From the NCBI GenBank assembly GCA_914767715.1, contig OU612073.1:10788001-10852000 (forward strand): a stretch of DNA of 64,000 nucleotides, written 5' to 3'. Shown here piece by piece: positions 46,161-58,489 of this stretch. The translations under genes and the position numbers were made by a program. Positions within the stretch are counted from its first letter, which is position 1. Each line of letters begins with the position of its first letter. This DNA comes from Membranipora membranacea (lineage: Eukaryota > Bryozoa > Gymnolaemata > Cheilostomatida > Membraniporidae). The notes under the pieces are model-generated. The model saw only the letters and a list, made by a program, of their open reading frames with translations, had not been told where the DNA came from and searched no databases.

Positions 46161-48018
46161 TCTCTGAGATAATGAGAAACAGCTAACAAAGTGAATGTCT
46201 TTAACCCTGTCTGACACAGGGTTTTATAGTCAAGACTGCAGGTCTTACAGTGCGGACTATAATGTTGGCCAATTGTGGCATGTCTATTCACATTGACTGT
46301 CTAGGGGGGACTTGGGTGCTAAGTGCCGAAAGTTTTTTGAGTCATCGAAAAATTATAGCTAGTCACATATTACTGCAATATTGCTGCTATAACTGCCATC
46401 GACATTAATATGCCTAAGCAGCAGCAAACCTTACGTCTAATTTCCTGTATCCAGAAGAAAGAAAGGCAGTGCTTATATCCTGAAAGGTTCCCCCTTAATC
46501 CACCACTTTAAACAGTTTGTTTGTAGCGTTGGAGCTGCTCAGTGAATTAAATGCAATTTTTCCCCCAGATTAGGGCTGAGCATTGCAATAGATATTTTTA
46601 CCTTTGGCATTACATTTAGAAGCAAAATGGAATTGAGACTTATTCCCAATTGGTGGTTATTGAAGTTAGCGTCCAAAAGTATATAAGCATTGTTCAATGG
46701 ATTTTGAGTGACTTGCATTGTAAGAGCAGAATAAGATTTTGATATTTGCGCCGCCCTAAAATGAGGAAAAATCAAAATTTAGTCTTAAGAGACGTTTTCC
46801 ATAGCTTGTCCATAACTCAAAAAAGTCCCCTTCAAGAGTAAGTAGCTGGGAAGATGTGGTCAAAAGTTGGTGTGCCTAGCTGAAGCAGGACTGGAAATAT
46901 TGGAAAGAAAAAAATCATTTATGTTAACCATTGGCAATGATAGCTGTGTGAGGGAAAATTAATTGCTAATTGAATTTTTGTAACTGCAAAACAAATCAAA
47001 TTCTTCTTTGCTTTGAGGAAGGGATATGATTTATGAGTCTAGTCACTTTCGGTTCGATGGCGAGTTCAAAAGTAATGAAAGAAATGTCCTTCTTTCATTG
47101 TTTTAGAGATAGGCCAGAAGCAGCTATAGCATAAGTTGTTATGGCACGGACAATATTTGATGGCAGGATACTGATCACGTTTTATACTTCATTGGTGTAT
47201 GTTCTGTAAAATTCACCGGGTGTACCCAGTTGTAGTCGTCATATTTAGAAAATAAAAGGTGTTTTGTTTTGGCATTATATGTGTGGGGAAATAACTCCTA
47301 TTCTGTGTAATATTACTAATCTAATCTTCAGGGAATTCCAGGTTGAAACTGCATTGTGGGGATTTTGTTGACTTGCCAATTTATTTACCAAGTAAACTTG
47401 CAGAAGTCTGCTCGTGTTAGATCAGGACAAATTTATAGTTTTTAATAAGTATAAATTCAGATCTTTATGAGGTTAGTATGATACTGTCTTGCGGCAGCAT
47501 ATCCGCAATATTTCACAAAATTTCATATAATCAAATAATTGTCAGATGACATTTTCTTATGTAATCATCATAAAGAACATCATGTTTTATAATTACCTTA
47601 GTGTATAAGAGCAGCCACATTTTCTTCCGAATGTGCAACGATCACTTACACAACATGGTATCGAAGTATCCTTATTCTCAAATGATTTATTATTAATAAG
47701 TGCGACAGTAAAAAACTAAAGGTCAATCACATATCATATAAAGACGCAGACCAATAAATAACTAGTTAATATTCAACAAATACATTTCTGTACCAGACCC
47801 TGGGCCGAAACCATACAATTGGAAACAGATCATAACCTGGATTAGAAATCCCATAAAAATATGACACCTGTCAAAACTGATTACCCTTGCACCTATTATT
47901 GGTCATTATTAGTTTCAAAAAGCGGAGAAAAACAATGAGCTTGCAAAAGTGAAAAGCTAAGACTAAGGGTGAACTCTAGGTCACCAGACATTATAACACA
48001 AATAGCACTGGTTTCTGA
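46161..48018. other. Upstream flank of oxidase C
   Basis: No coding recognised. A word block at about 46995-47110 (TTTGCTTTGAGGAAGGGATATGA...TGTCCTTCTTT) recurs at 25335-25425. 47690-47885 recurs inverted at 63455-63655. CTTCCGAATGTG near 47623 also occurs near 11560, 21312 and 29242. Confidence 0.5.
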
Positions 48019-48282
48019 TTATATTTTTTTTCTCATAAGTTGCATTGTCATCCACATGTTGTCAATTTGAATAGCTATGGTGATCTGTTTCGGCGTGATT
48101 ATTATAGGCTTGACCTGCTTGTTGTGAGAGCTTTGCTGCTTGTTCGCTGGCTTCGAATTGATGATATGCGAACCAAAGACTTTAAAGTTATAGATATGAG
48201 ATGAGTTCTGACAGTAGTGTGGTAGAGTATTCTTTAGATAATTAAGCTTGCACACTGTACTGTGAAGACAGGAGATCACCAT
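48019..48282 (-). CDS. Hypothetical small protein (weak)
   Basis: An 87-codon open frame starting MVISCLHSTVCKLNYLKN lies just inside a good acceptor (TGTTTTACAG, about 48301). The N-terminus is mildly hydrophobic and the rest is Lys/Gln/Asn/Ile-rich. There is no paralogue in the window and no recognised domain. It may be a chance frame. Confidence 0.25.
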   Translation of the reverse strand: MVISCLHSTVCKLNYLKNTLPHYCQNSSHIYNFKVFGSHIINSKPANKQQSSHNKQVKPIIITPKQITIAIQIDNMWMTMQLMRKKI

Positions 48283-48899
48283 TAACCCACATAATCTGTA
48301 AAACAAAACAAAGCAAAGTTAGTTTATATTCAATTATTACTAAGAGCTTAAACTGAGACCGAACGGATACATACTTAGGCATTCAGTGCATGGTGAAGGG
48401 TAGTTTAGGTTAAGGCTTAATCATCATAGGTAATCATTATTGAAACTTATCTAGACACAGGCTATATGGTGATGGAAAATAGTAATATTGTAGTAAATAG
48501 AGGGAATAATACACTGAGGACGGATTGAAATAATAACAAAACATAATCACAGGGCCATGAGAAATCTGGGCACGTGAAACAACCCGTGGAGAATCACACA
48601 ACGGGAAAACAATAGAAGTCACAAAACATCCTCAAAATAACCGCAGAGTCACAAGATCTTTGGATATGTGAATCAACCCTGGAAAGATTGCGAAATTAGA
48701 ACGATTTATGTGGGGCGCAGCTCGGCTAGTTTCAAAATTTGTTATCAAGAGCACATGATTCCCAATATTGATAGACTTGTAAAAGTTTGCTCATCTGTCG
48801 GAACTGATAAATGAGCGGGAATTTATCACAGCTCTGTTGTTCAAGATCTAGCTGAAAAAGCAAGAGGACTATCTCCCAGTGGGCACACACCAAAATAAC

Positions 48900-49035
48900 A
48901 CTAGTGGTGATATGGTAAAAACTCTACGTAGCAGTTTTACGTGTGGTACACGTGACAGCCGGGTGTAATTAACACCAGACCAGTCAAACACGTGTTGACC
49001 ACGTGTGGCTATGGTGTTGTTTACCCCTGAATCTT
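48900..49035. repeat. Diverged copy of the CACGTG-rich repeat
   Basis: It shares the ACCAGACCAGTCAAACACGTGTTGACCACGTGTGGCTATGGTGTT pattern (in pieces) with the tandem array at 52141-52590. It contains ACACGTG and CCACGTGTGG words. Confidence 0.6.
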
Positions 49036-50639
49036 CAAAATAATCAATCACATAATATACCGGTGGTTGTTACTTGAAATTACAGTAAAATCTAAGGCTT
49101 CTAATCATGAATTTCATAAAAAATGATGAAATGTTGGCAAAAAATTATCTTTTAACCAGATGACTCAATTAAAATGCACTTCTACATATGCTAGAAGCGT
49201 CAAATTTTTTTGCTAACCACATTATGACGATATCAATATATGAATCATTTTGGGTCACTCTATTGCTATTTCCCTTCATTTAATGCAGCATTTCTTAAAA
49301 TTTATTCTCAGTTTTCTCATATAAACTTTTGATGCAAGCTGACATGGTACATTTATCCTCTATTGCATAGAACTAGGCACAGCATATAAAGGATTCCTTT
49401 GTTTACCAAATGTTGAAACAATGAAAATCATTGAATTGTATAGAGGCCTCACACTCAGCACAATACAACGTTACAGAATTAATATCACAATGAAGATTTT
49501 ATGTGAACCCGTAGTCTTGTCTTCTAACATGACATCACTTAAAATGATAACAGATTATGAGCATGGAATGCTGACTTAGATTATTGTTCCTAAAATGAAG
49601 ATGGAACCCTTATTTAATTGTGAAAGCAAAATATAAAAATTACTAAGGTATGGTAGAAAAACCAGTAATTTTAGAAACCTCCACATGGCAGCGAATATTA
49701 CGATTCTAAAACAGGGACCGGCAGATTTATTCAATATTTTACCTTAGTTATTTCAGTACACATGAATGGGGGTTAATGTGATCACAGTACACTCTTCATT
49801 TTTTAATACCTATAAGATAATTTGTCATGTCTTATGAGCTTGCCTCTTCCACTTTCGTGCCACCAAATTTCAGTATCTTGCCCAGATCATAACCTTACAG
49901 CAAATTTACACATCAAGCAGCACTATTAGCAATGACAATAGTAACAAGATCTCGCAAATCCCTGTCAAAGAGTAGCAAATTCAAGCAGCATCCAAGCATT
50001 GTATCTCATACCATTTTACATCGTACAGGGGCACACACAGCAATTCCAGTGCGTTATGTTGTAATATTTCAATACTTCTAGACTCTAGTGTTTTGTCAGA
50101 TCAGGGAAACACATTTCTTCTCAGCTGTTGACACTTGATTACTTATTTTTCACATGTTTTGAGTACTGTGTATTGCCAGCGTTTCAAATAGGCCCAATGT
50201 AATAGATTAACAATAACCATAAACCCTGCTTGGTGATTTCACCTGGGTTTATTATTGAAACATCTTCTTGTGAAAACTGCTCTGAGTTTGTTCACCTAAA
50301 CAAGGATAGGTGTCTCCTGTCTCTTTGAAATAGTTTCATTGACATTGAGTTTACAATGGATGTGAAGCCTAATCCCCCAAGAAACAATAGAGTGAAGGCT
50401 GATTATTATCTCTAGGTATTTACACATGAATGTGTGCTATGTTATGTTACTTGATAAAATCTCTTATAAATGGTCTGTGTATGGTGGGTTCAATGAATGA
50501 GATTATCCTGTTATTGCCAAAAATTTGCAATGGCTCCTGCAGTGAGAGTTTGCTCCTGTAGACTAGCTATATTGTAGAAGACAATATCAAATTGTTTGCA
50601 ATTATGGACTCAAATTTAATTGCTTGAGTTTGATATTTC

Positions 50640-50685
50640 AGGGAGGGTGGGAGAGGGTATATCCCACCCTCCCTGGTTATTTCAG
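50640..50685 (+). repeat. G-rich palindrome with G-quadruplex potential
   Basis: CAGGGAGGGTGGGAGAGGG is followed by TATA and then TCCCACCCTCCCTG, forming an almost perfect hairpin. The left arm has four GGG runs with one- or two-base loops. A related hairpin lies at about 60866-60896. Confidence 0.75.
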
Positions 50686-52140
50686 ACCATCATTTTATTG
50701 GTATTAATTTTAAATATGTGTAGATTGGTGTACCAAAATCAAGGATGAAGAAAATCAGTGCCTAGTGACGTTGGCTATAGCTATTTGCTCAGATTGTAGG
50801 CAAAAACATATGTAAGACATTTATTCTGTGTCACAGGAATTTCATGATGCAAGCCTGGTTTAAGGCCAGTCCAAGGGAAAAATCATGGTAATTGGCTATG
50901 GCACTGCTCTGCCTATTTTACCCAGGGCTGTATCCATGGATTTTGAGTAGGCAAACCAGGAAAATTATAGATTGGCTTGGAAAATTTATCGAATTAGGGA
51001 GCTCATTCATGAGCTGCTTGATGATTTTGACTTTGCTGCAACAAACTTTTTGCATGGGTGTTATTTCATTCGACGGGCATCTTAAATTGAGACATGCTTG
51101 AAAATGATTCAGACAGTGGCAATATCACATTTCTGGCCATAGCCTACCTTATGTCAAAAATATTGGTTTAAAACTCATTGATGACATCTTAACCTCAAAA
51201 CAAGTAAGAATTGGCAAATCACACCATATCAACCAGCCTAATCCATTCATAATCCCAACCAATCTCACAATGGCCCCTCTGGGCGCCTGGTTATTAAAGG
51301 TTTAAGAGGATACACTGTTGACTCTACCCCACATGTGGCAAGAAATTTAAAAGTATCATAGAGAAAAAAGAGTAGAGGAAACTATTGGATACTAAGTTGT
51401 TGCAGCTCCAATGCTGCCATCCGGAGTTAAATGCTGCTGCTCTAGATTATCATCAATTTGACAAGTTTGTTTAAGGAAACTTTATACCTCCTAGTCCCCA
51501 GTCCTCTGTCGATAAAGTTCCAACTCAATGAGCATGGTATACGATAGGCTGATTTAAGAATACCATACAAGGCTAAGACCAAAGCTACCAAAACCTTGCA
51601 GAATCAAAATCAAATTTAATTGACCAGTAATTATGTGTATTGATAATAACACTTGTTAATTTTCGGATCTTATTAAAGTTAAAATTGACAAAAATTCACT
51701 GCTGCTGCATGAATTTTTCTCCGTTACTTTTGCTTAGTAATAGTAAAGCAAAATTTTTTGTGCATTGAATTCTAAATCAAAATCACAATGTTTCCATATG
51801 TTGGTGTGGCATCATTTGAGTGCCGAATTGGATACATGGAATTAGCATCGACACTTAATTTTAGTATAGCATGTCAAATTCAAAACTGCTGGGCTTTCAA
51901 TCAACAGACAAATCAGTTGATACAAACTAGAAAATCCACTGTCTTTTGTTTCTATTCTTCTAAATTTCTTGTGGATTTTGTTTAGCAGAACAAAAGACTT
52001 TCTATATGTATATAAACTTTGTGGGGTAATAACTCTGGTTTAAATATTTATACAAACAAGGAGATGATAATTCCTGCAGCTATTGAACTACAAAATCCAT
52101 ATAAGTCACTGAGATTTCAGTTATTTCAAAAATGTTTAAA

Positions 52141-52590
52141 TGGCCAGCTCAACCACCCACAAACGTGGTGATCACGTGTTGAAATGGTAAAGACTTTCAC
52201 CTGACCAGACTAACCCGTGTGGACCACATGTGGCTATGGTGTTTTATGCCAATTAACTATCCGAGAAAATAACACCAAATACAATGGGGATAGCGACATG
52301 AAATTATAGTTATAAATATGACTTCCTATCAGTTAGATTCAAATGTTATTTCCAATGTTAAAATGCCCAGATCAACCACCCACAAACGTGGTGATCACGT
52401 GTTGAAATGGTAAAGACTTTCACCTGACCAGACTAACCCGTGTGGACCACGTGTGGCTATGGTGTTTTATGCCAATAAACTATCCAAGAAAACAACACCA
52501 AATATAATGGGGGTAGTGATGTGAATTTATAATAATAAACAAAGCTTCTAATCAGTAAGATCGAAGTTATTTCAAATTGTTTAAATGGCA
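52141..52590. repeat. Tandem repeat of about 223 bp, at least two copies, with CACGTG-type motifs
   Basis: AACCACCCACAAACGTGGTGATCACGTGTTG begins at 52151 and again at 52374 (given here as its leading part). The units include GTGATCACGTGTT and GTGTGGACCAC(A/G)TGTGG. A third degenerate start is near 52580. Confidence 0.8.
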
Positions 52591-54777
52591 AGAGCAAGAT
52601 TAGTATTGAAAGCAACACTGCATTATGAGTCATTATAGTATTCACTCACTAAAATCCTGTATGGCTTGCTGAGTAAATAGTATTTTCACTGGTTGAGTAA
52701 ATAGTATTTGGAATAAAGCCCACTGCCAATTGTTAGACTAATATGCTCTATATTGGAACAAAAGGAGTTATTCAATTCCTGTGTCAGGCTGCTGTTGTTG
52801 AGAGGCACCACCATGCTACAGCCATTGCCACGTCTCCAAGGCTGAGAGGATTACCATAAAGCACAACACTTTATTTGTGAATAGGGAGCCTAGCTTAGCA
52901 TAGGAATGCCACGTAGCTGTGGTATACTACAATCCTATCAAAGGCCTAGTTTACTATGCTTTGCTATTGTAGGAAAATATTGAAGTAAATTTTGCGCAGG
53001 ATGGAACATACCATACTTAAGCTACCGATGACTGGGGTGTGATAGATTATGGTGCCAGGACGTCAATTATATTTGCCATAGCTCTAGGTGGCTTTGGAGG
53101 TCAAAGTGTACATAATCGCATTACAAACTGAATGCATGATGTCTCCTACCAGAAAATTAATCAGGTTTCGTGCATGTCTAAACTTCGCAACTCAGCTGTG
53201 CACCTTAGATAGATACTTTGCCTGCTCAACAAAGTTTTCAATGTAGATTGGTACAACTATCAATAACTTTGGATTTGTGCCACCTAGTGATGTCTTCTTT
53301 ACAAAATTGCAAAGTCATGTTGAGTCAACATCAGCAAATATTTGGTTACAGGTTTGGGGTAGGACACATTGTGCATTTTTATTGTAGCCCATGGCAAGCG
53401 ATCATTTAGGCATCTAAAACACAAAGCATATCTGTCGAATTTCTGTTATATATTATAGTAATTTTAACGAGTTAACTAACACCCTCTCTGGCATGCCAGG
53501 TCGGTGGCGTAAGGCATTTGAAAAAGGGTTATGTGACACAGATATAACTTTAAAATTTTGTCAACCTTACAACTTGACTTTACAATTTTGCAGTGCTTCT
53601 TGGAACAGTACAACTACCAACCACCGTGATTGCTAACAGACTCGTTTGAAGGGTGAGTGACTGGCCTCAGACGAGTCAGTATTTGTACTACTATTTCATC
53701 TTGTAGGCCTATTACTCACTCTTGCTTGCATGACTTATTCTACGACAATCAATATTGTGTAGATGGGGCACTGGCTGGCCACGCCACACATGCTGATAGT
53801 ATCTCCTGATGATATCTTGTGTTGTATATATCACTTAGGCCTAGTAGTATTTCATAGTATAGTTATTCAATGACTTTACAACCTGCTTGTTTCTTGGCTG
53901 TACATCATTGCAATGTGAGAGTAGGCTAATGCCCGATCCGATAGTTTTGTTTAAAAACGTTGATTCTTCTTATGAAGTCGGATGAGTAATTATTGACACT
54001 GTTATGGCAATCAATTTTAATATGTTATCGAATGGTATATCCATGTTCAACTTATGGATATGTAGTTGATGCAAATATTACCATGCTACTGGTATAATGA
54101 GTTATGGGGGATTCCAGTTGTATATTACTACTCGCTTGTGAATTTAGCCCATGCCATTCATGTCGTTAGGTCGTCGTCTTATAATGCTCTCACATGTGTC
54201 TTTTTAATGCTCTCACATGTCATGTCATTTCGCTCACTTATTGTCATCGGTGTGGAGATTTGCTACCCGTCGCAGTTCATAGTTAGAATGACTGGATATG
54301 TTAGGAAAGGACTCAATGCATAGGCCTACCTACCTTTGTGACAAAACGTTATGTCAAGTGTGATGTCACATTTCAACATCGTCAAATTTATTTGAATGTC
54401 CAAAAGTTAGTCATTTCAAATTGAATCGCTGTGCTCCATTTGCTGCAACCAGACATGCATCAGAGTTGAAAGCTTTCTCATTAACACTGGCCCCAACTTG
54501 CTGTTACCACCATGGTGGGAATTCATGGGTACTGGTGTATCTTTTAGAAAGCGGCGGCTGGTGGAAATATATATCTGAATTGAATAGTACTTTAATAGTA
54601 CTCTGTTTCCATTGTTGGCAACTATCTTATCCGTAGTGTATAGTGTAGAATAATATACCCATGTCTGTGAGACTTCTAGTTCATAATATTGTTCTGTGAG
54701 TCTCAGCTCCATTGTGTTAATTTCACACTTCACACAACATACTGCAGTTGATAATGTATTGTTTTGCCTATTTGTAG

Positions 54778-55123
54778 ATTCTCTTCTGATCAGATATAGG
54801 CACTCTGGGGCGACAGAGGATAAGATCAGCCGAGAGATGGCCGAAGTGATTAAGCAAGCAAGCAACCGCGTCAAAAACGAGTTGAAGAAGATGGTAGGTA
54901 GAGAGAATTTAATAATTGTTAGTAGTCTGTAGTTAGTCTGCCATCAAATTGTTCCCATTAGCATCTCACAAGGTTACTTGCAGGGTATTGAGTGTCTCTA
55001 CGCAAGTTGGGTCAATCTAATGTGAGGCGATAAATATGGCAACATAAATGTATTGGTACAGCAGTCAATGTTATTTTCTTTCTTGTATTCTAGGCTGGGC
55101 GAAGCAGTGGCACTGGAAGCTAG
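54778..55123 (+). CDS. Two C-terminal exons of an unrecognised gene (partial)
   Basis: Exon 54778-54893 lies between TTTGTAG and a perfect donor ATG/GTAGGT. Exon 55094-55123 follows TTCTAG and ends GRSSGTGS-stop. Joined, they read DSLLIRYRHSGATEDKISRE, then MAEVIKQASNRVKNELKKM and the short tail. The composition (charged, helical, no Asn/Gly bias) is unlike the neighbours and looks like real coding sequence. I cannot identify the family, nor upstream exons in the gene-poor stretch to the left. Confidence 0.45.
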
Positions 55124-56635
55124 TCAGACAGACGTAACTACCAGCAACGCCTGATATTCATATTTCCTCTCATTCTCTTTTTTATCTGATATTTATATAT
55201 TAATTACCCATGTTCAATTTAATTCAATCTGCCGCCTTAATTCATTTTAATACCTATTGTCGAAACAGATATTTCAACCTGGTTAACATTTTGTTTATGA
55301 CAAAACAGAGGGTGGGCTGCCCCTATAGAGGGACGCAAGTTGCCCGGAGTCCTTGTACTGAGAGTGTGATACATCCTAGTAAACTAGAATGCATCCTAGA
55401 GGTGAGGCCATTGTGGACCTCCTAATCGTGAGTGTGCAGCAAGCTGCCAGAAACTGAAACAGGCACTAATCAGCCATTGGTCATAACACTTTGATCTTAG
55501 CCAATAGGCCGAGAAGCAATAACATCGAAGGGAGTCCAGACCAAGCCTGTAAGTTTTTACAAGGAGTACTCCCATAGATTTTGGTTGAAAAAATGTTGAT
55601 TTTGATGTACTCTGACTCTTTTCACAATTGTTCAGTAACAGGCACAGCATATAATTCAACACTTTTCGAATGAAATTCTTTCCTGGATGATAATAGATGT
55701 CATTGAAAATGTTTCAAAATGGACAAAATGTCAACAATATGTGATTTTGATATACATCACAAAAAAAGCGATGGGTTTAGGGCAAAAGAGAAATAACTCT
55801 CATCGGCATTATGTGGCCTAGAATTGGAGCTTTTCTTTTTCTCAATTTTGAAGTAGTTTCATTCAATTCCGATGATTATGACATAAAATTTTCCTACACA
55901 AATTTGGTTACTGAAAGCCTGCAACAAATCAATTAGATAATCTGTACTGTGGTTTTTTTTATCTTGCTGGGCTGTTCTGAAGCTGATTTTGAAAGGTATT
56001 AGCTAGATAAACACAGCGGTTTTAGCTTAATTTTATTGATTTATTAGTTTATTTATCAGTGCAGACATGTTATTCTGTCTATATATGCAGAATATTGCAT
56101 GAAGAGCGGAAAAATACCATATAAGTGTCACACTGCCAACATTATTATATTAAATGGTTCTCTTGAGAGCTTTGAAGAATGCTTTCTAACACAGGTTTTA
56201 AGATGTATTGGGCATAAAACTTCTCTTTCATCGACCTCCATATGAATTCCTGTAGGCCTTTGTGTCTGATATCCTAGTCTTCTCCTAACCTTGATATAGC
56301 GGTTTGATAGATATTCACAATATCCTGGTCCAACTGTTCAACATGAAGCTATCCAAAACTGTTTGACTGGCATTTTCCAAAAGTGTTGTGTTTGTGTTGT
56401 GTTCATTGTTGGTTTAGCCCTCTCAAAACATGAGAAATTGTTGCTAGTATGAGTATAGGAAACTGATTCTTCAATGTAAAATGAATGCAATAATTGCATT
56501 GAATGAAGTTGCCTCTTTAGCAATATTTTGCTTACAAAAGAATAATAAAGCAATAAAGAAATTCAACTCTCACAAACTTTGCATTCAACAAAAAAACATG
56601 TACTACCAGATGACTGTTGTTATTAGATGAACTAT
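55124..56635. other. Intergenic stretch with a U2 snRNA-like fragment
   Basis: The only recognisable item is the U2-like segment at 55395-55520 (minus). Open frames here are small and unsupported. Confidence 0.45.
55395..55520 (-). pseudogene. U2 snRNA-like fragment
   Basis: On the minus strand GCTTCTCGGCCTATTGGCTA followed by AGATCAAAGTGT matches the conserved U2 5' stem-loop I region with about two changes. The branch-site recognition element GUAGUA that should follow is absent. Further on, GTTTCTGGCAGCTTGCTGCACACTCACG and a GAGGT...ACCTC hairpin loosely recall the U2 3' domain. It is probably a rearranged U2 pseudogene rather than a working gene. Confidence 0.5.
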
Positions 56636-57475
56636 GTTGGCCTTCCACTTGAAAAGCAGTGAGTGTACAAATCCCTTCATGAAGGACATTGCTCTATTCC
56701 AATCGAACCTGATCAACTCGGAAAACTCACACATGCTTTGATGGATTATGCGTGCCGGCTATCTTCAATTAAATCTCTATCGGCCAGTCTCACTGGAAGG
56801 ATGGTATAGAGACATATCACAGTGTTTGCGAAGCTTCGACAAGGAAAACTAGCGAACTCAATCAATGCAGTGGGAGGAACCAATGACAAATTTACACAGG
56901 GAGTTTACATCTCCTTCATAATATACAGTTTTCTGAGCTCTGATTTAGGCCTCAGTTTGGAGTTGTCCTCTCTCCAGTTTGGTACTTTTAACCAACGCCG
57001 CATAGGAAAAAAGTGCTGAAAAGAGGGTTATCTTGATAACCGCTTATAATGGGATAAAAATTATTTTTGACTCAGAATCTGCAGCATTGAAAACTCATAT
57101 GGACATAGTTTTGGAAATCATTTTAGTATTTGGATAGTCAATTATAGCATTTTCTGCCTGTTTTGCGGACAATTTGGCAGAAATTTTCTTCAGTTTCGTC
57201 ACTAAAATTAAGATTTATCAACATTCAAGCCTTCAATGATTTGGAAACACTATCTCACAGGTTTTCAATGGTGCAGACTCTGAATCAAAAATCATTTTTA
57301 TTCTAACATAAGCGGTTTTCAAAGTAACCCTCTTTCAGCAGGTGTTTCCTATGCGGCTTTGGTTAAAAGTACCAAACTGGAGAGAGGACAACTCCGAATT
57401 GAGGCATAAATAAGAGCTCAGCAAACTGTCTATTGAACAAGGTTATGTATAATATAAAATTTTATTGTCGTTCCA
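56636..57475 (+). pseudogene. Third protease-family copy, truncated and interrupted
   Basis: It is homologous to the 3' half of exon 2 of copy B, beginning within the sequence that encodes the Lys-Ser-Ser segment before FMTDIALF and reading FMKDIALFQ. A one-base loss follows immediately. Then come a readable CRLSSIKSLSASLTGRMV-stop and FAKLRQGKLANSINAVGG stretch. The homology continues to TTCATAAT, is interrupted by a 505-bp foldback element (56925-57429), and resumes with TTGAACAAGG/GTTATGTATAA, that is, across the old donor into intron 2. The regions for His and Ser are missing. Confidence 0.85.
56925..57429. mobile_element. 505-bp foldback element with very long inverted termini
   Basis: It starts ACAGTTTTCTGAGCTC and ends GAGCTCAGCAAACTGT. 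The arms remain complementary for roughly 200 bases each (for example CTCTCCAGTTTGGTACTTTT against AAAAGTACCAAACTGGAGAG), leaving a short centre. Inserted in a known exon sequence, so its borders are exact to a few bases. The target appears to be an AT/TA-rich 2-3 bp. Confidence 0.88.
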
Positions 57476-58489
57476 TGATAAAATTAATGCCTTATATCCG
57501 AATTGCGAGTTAAAAATCAAACTATGTGGGCAACTAAATACAAAGATGGCACATGTATAGTATTTATTTTATCAATGTTTGAAAGGTGTCTATGATCATT
57601 TACTATTGCTCGGGCTGGGAATATCAACACTTAATTTGAGTCGCTCAGGCTTTGTTGAGCTGAACCCAGTCCTGAGTCCTGAAGAAAGTTGTTTTCATTC
57701 GTAATGGACATAAATCCAAGCTTTGATCCAAGCTTTGATCAAAGCTCTGATCCAGCTTTAAAGGTTGATAGACAAGGAATGTGTTCAGAGCATAATGGTA
57801 ATAGATTTGGAATCCCAATGGCTCATTACATATACCCTCCAACTTCTATCACTCTGCTGCAATCAAGTGTTGAGATATAGGCAACAATATCCGATGGTTG
57901 TAAAAACAAAATGTTAGGGGATATCTCCTAAGCTGTGACATCGATGGAGGGAATTCCCTACAGGTCACATGACATATTGCATTGATAAGCACTACAAGTC
58001 ACTACCTCTCAGTTTGTGAACCACATCAAACCTTAGATATCATCAAAATTGAATGAAGAAACTTTATGACTTGCACAGTGAAGGGACGGCTCTAAGCAGC
58101 TGAGCCACCTCCTACTCTAACCAATTGCTCTAACAGAGTAACTCACAACTGTAATTCAACTAACAGACAAAAAAATATAGCGTGGCTTGAACTCTTTTGG
58201 TTACATATTTTGGCATTATGGCAATAACATTTTTTTGGATATGGTATGTTGTCCCAAATGGTATTATGTCCAATCTGGCATTATAGTCACTGGTATTTTG
58301 ACACAACTGGTGTTTTGTACAACTGGTATTTTGGCATTGGTATAGTGTGCAGTGGTGTTACCACCTATGGTATTATGGCCATGGCATTATTGCTATGTCA
58401 TTATGTCACTGGCATTTTGTCCCAATGGCATTTTGACCATGGCATTATGGCTGGGTACCTTTGTGAAAGGTGATAAATATTTTAATTGA
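57476..58489. other. Non-coding stretch with a minisatellite
   Basis: It contains a possible SINE head remnant near 58090-58130 (GCTGAGCCACCTCCTACTCTAACC) and the GGCATTATG minisatellite (58205-58452). There is a small AAGCTTTGATCC repeat near 57719. No gene. Confidence 0.5.
58205..58452 (+). repeat. Imperfect GGCATTATG/GGTATTTTG minisatellite
   Basis: About 15 irregular units of 13-18 bases share TGG(C/T)ATT(A/T)TG followed by variable 4-8 bases (for example TCACTGGCATTTTGTCCCAA). The open frame across it is a repeat artefact. Confidence 0.75.

Larger units (their letters stand above)
48283..54777. other. Gene-poor stretch with E-box repeats and a G-rich hairpin
   Basis: I find no supported exon over about 6.5 kb. 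It contains CACGTG-bearing repeats (48900-49035 and 52141-52590) and the G-rich palindrome at 50640-50685. Open frames reach only about 150 codons (54416-54874, minus) and lack any recognisable motif. Confidence 0.45.

Noticed and set aside
46160-46217. N-terminal extension of oxidase C from 46217
   Set aside because: It begins with GTG and crosses an acceptor-like CTCAG; sister copies are not conserved upstream of the MEGSYDVV position.
58246-58473. Open frame in the GGCATTATG minisatellite
   Set aside because: The coding appearance comes entirely from the repeat unit.
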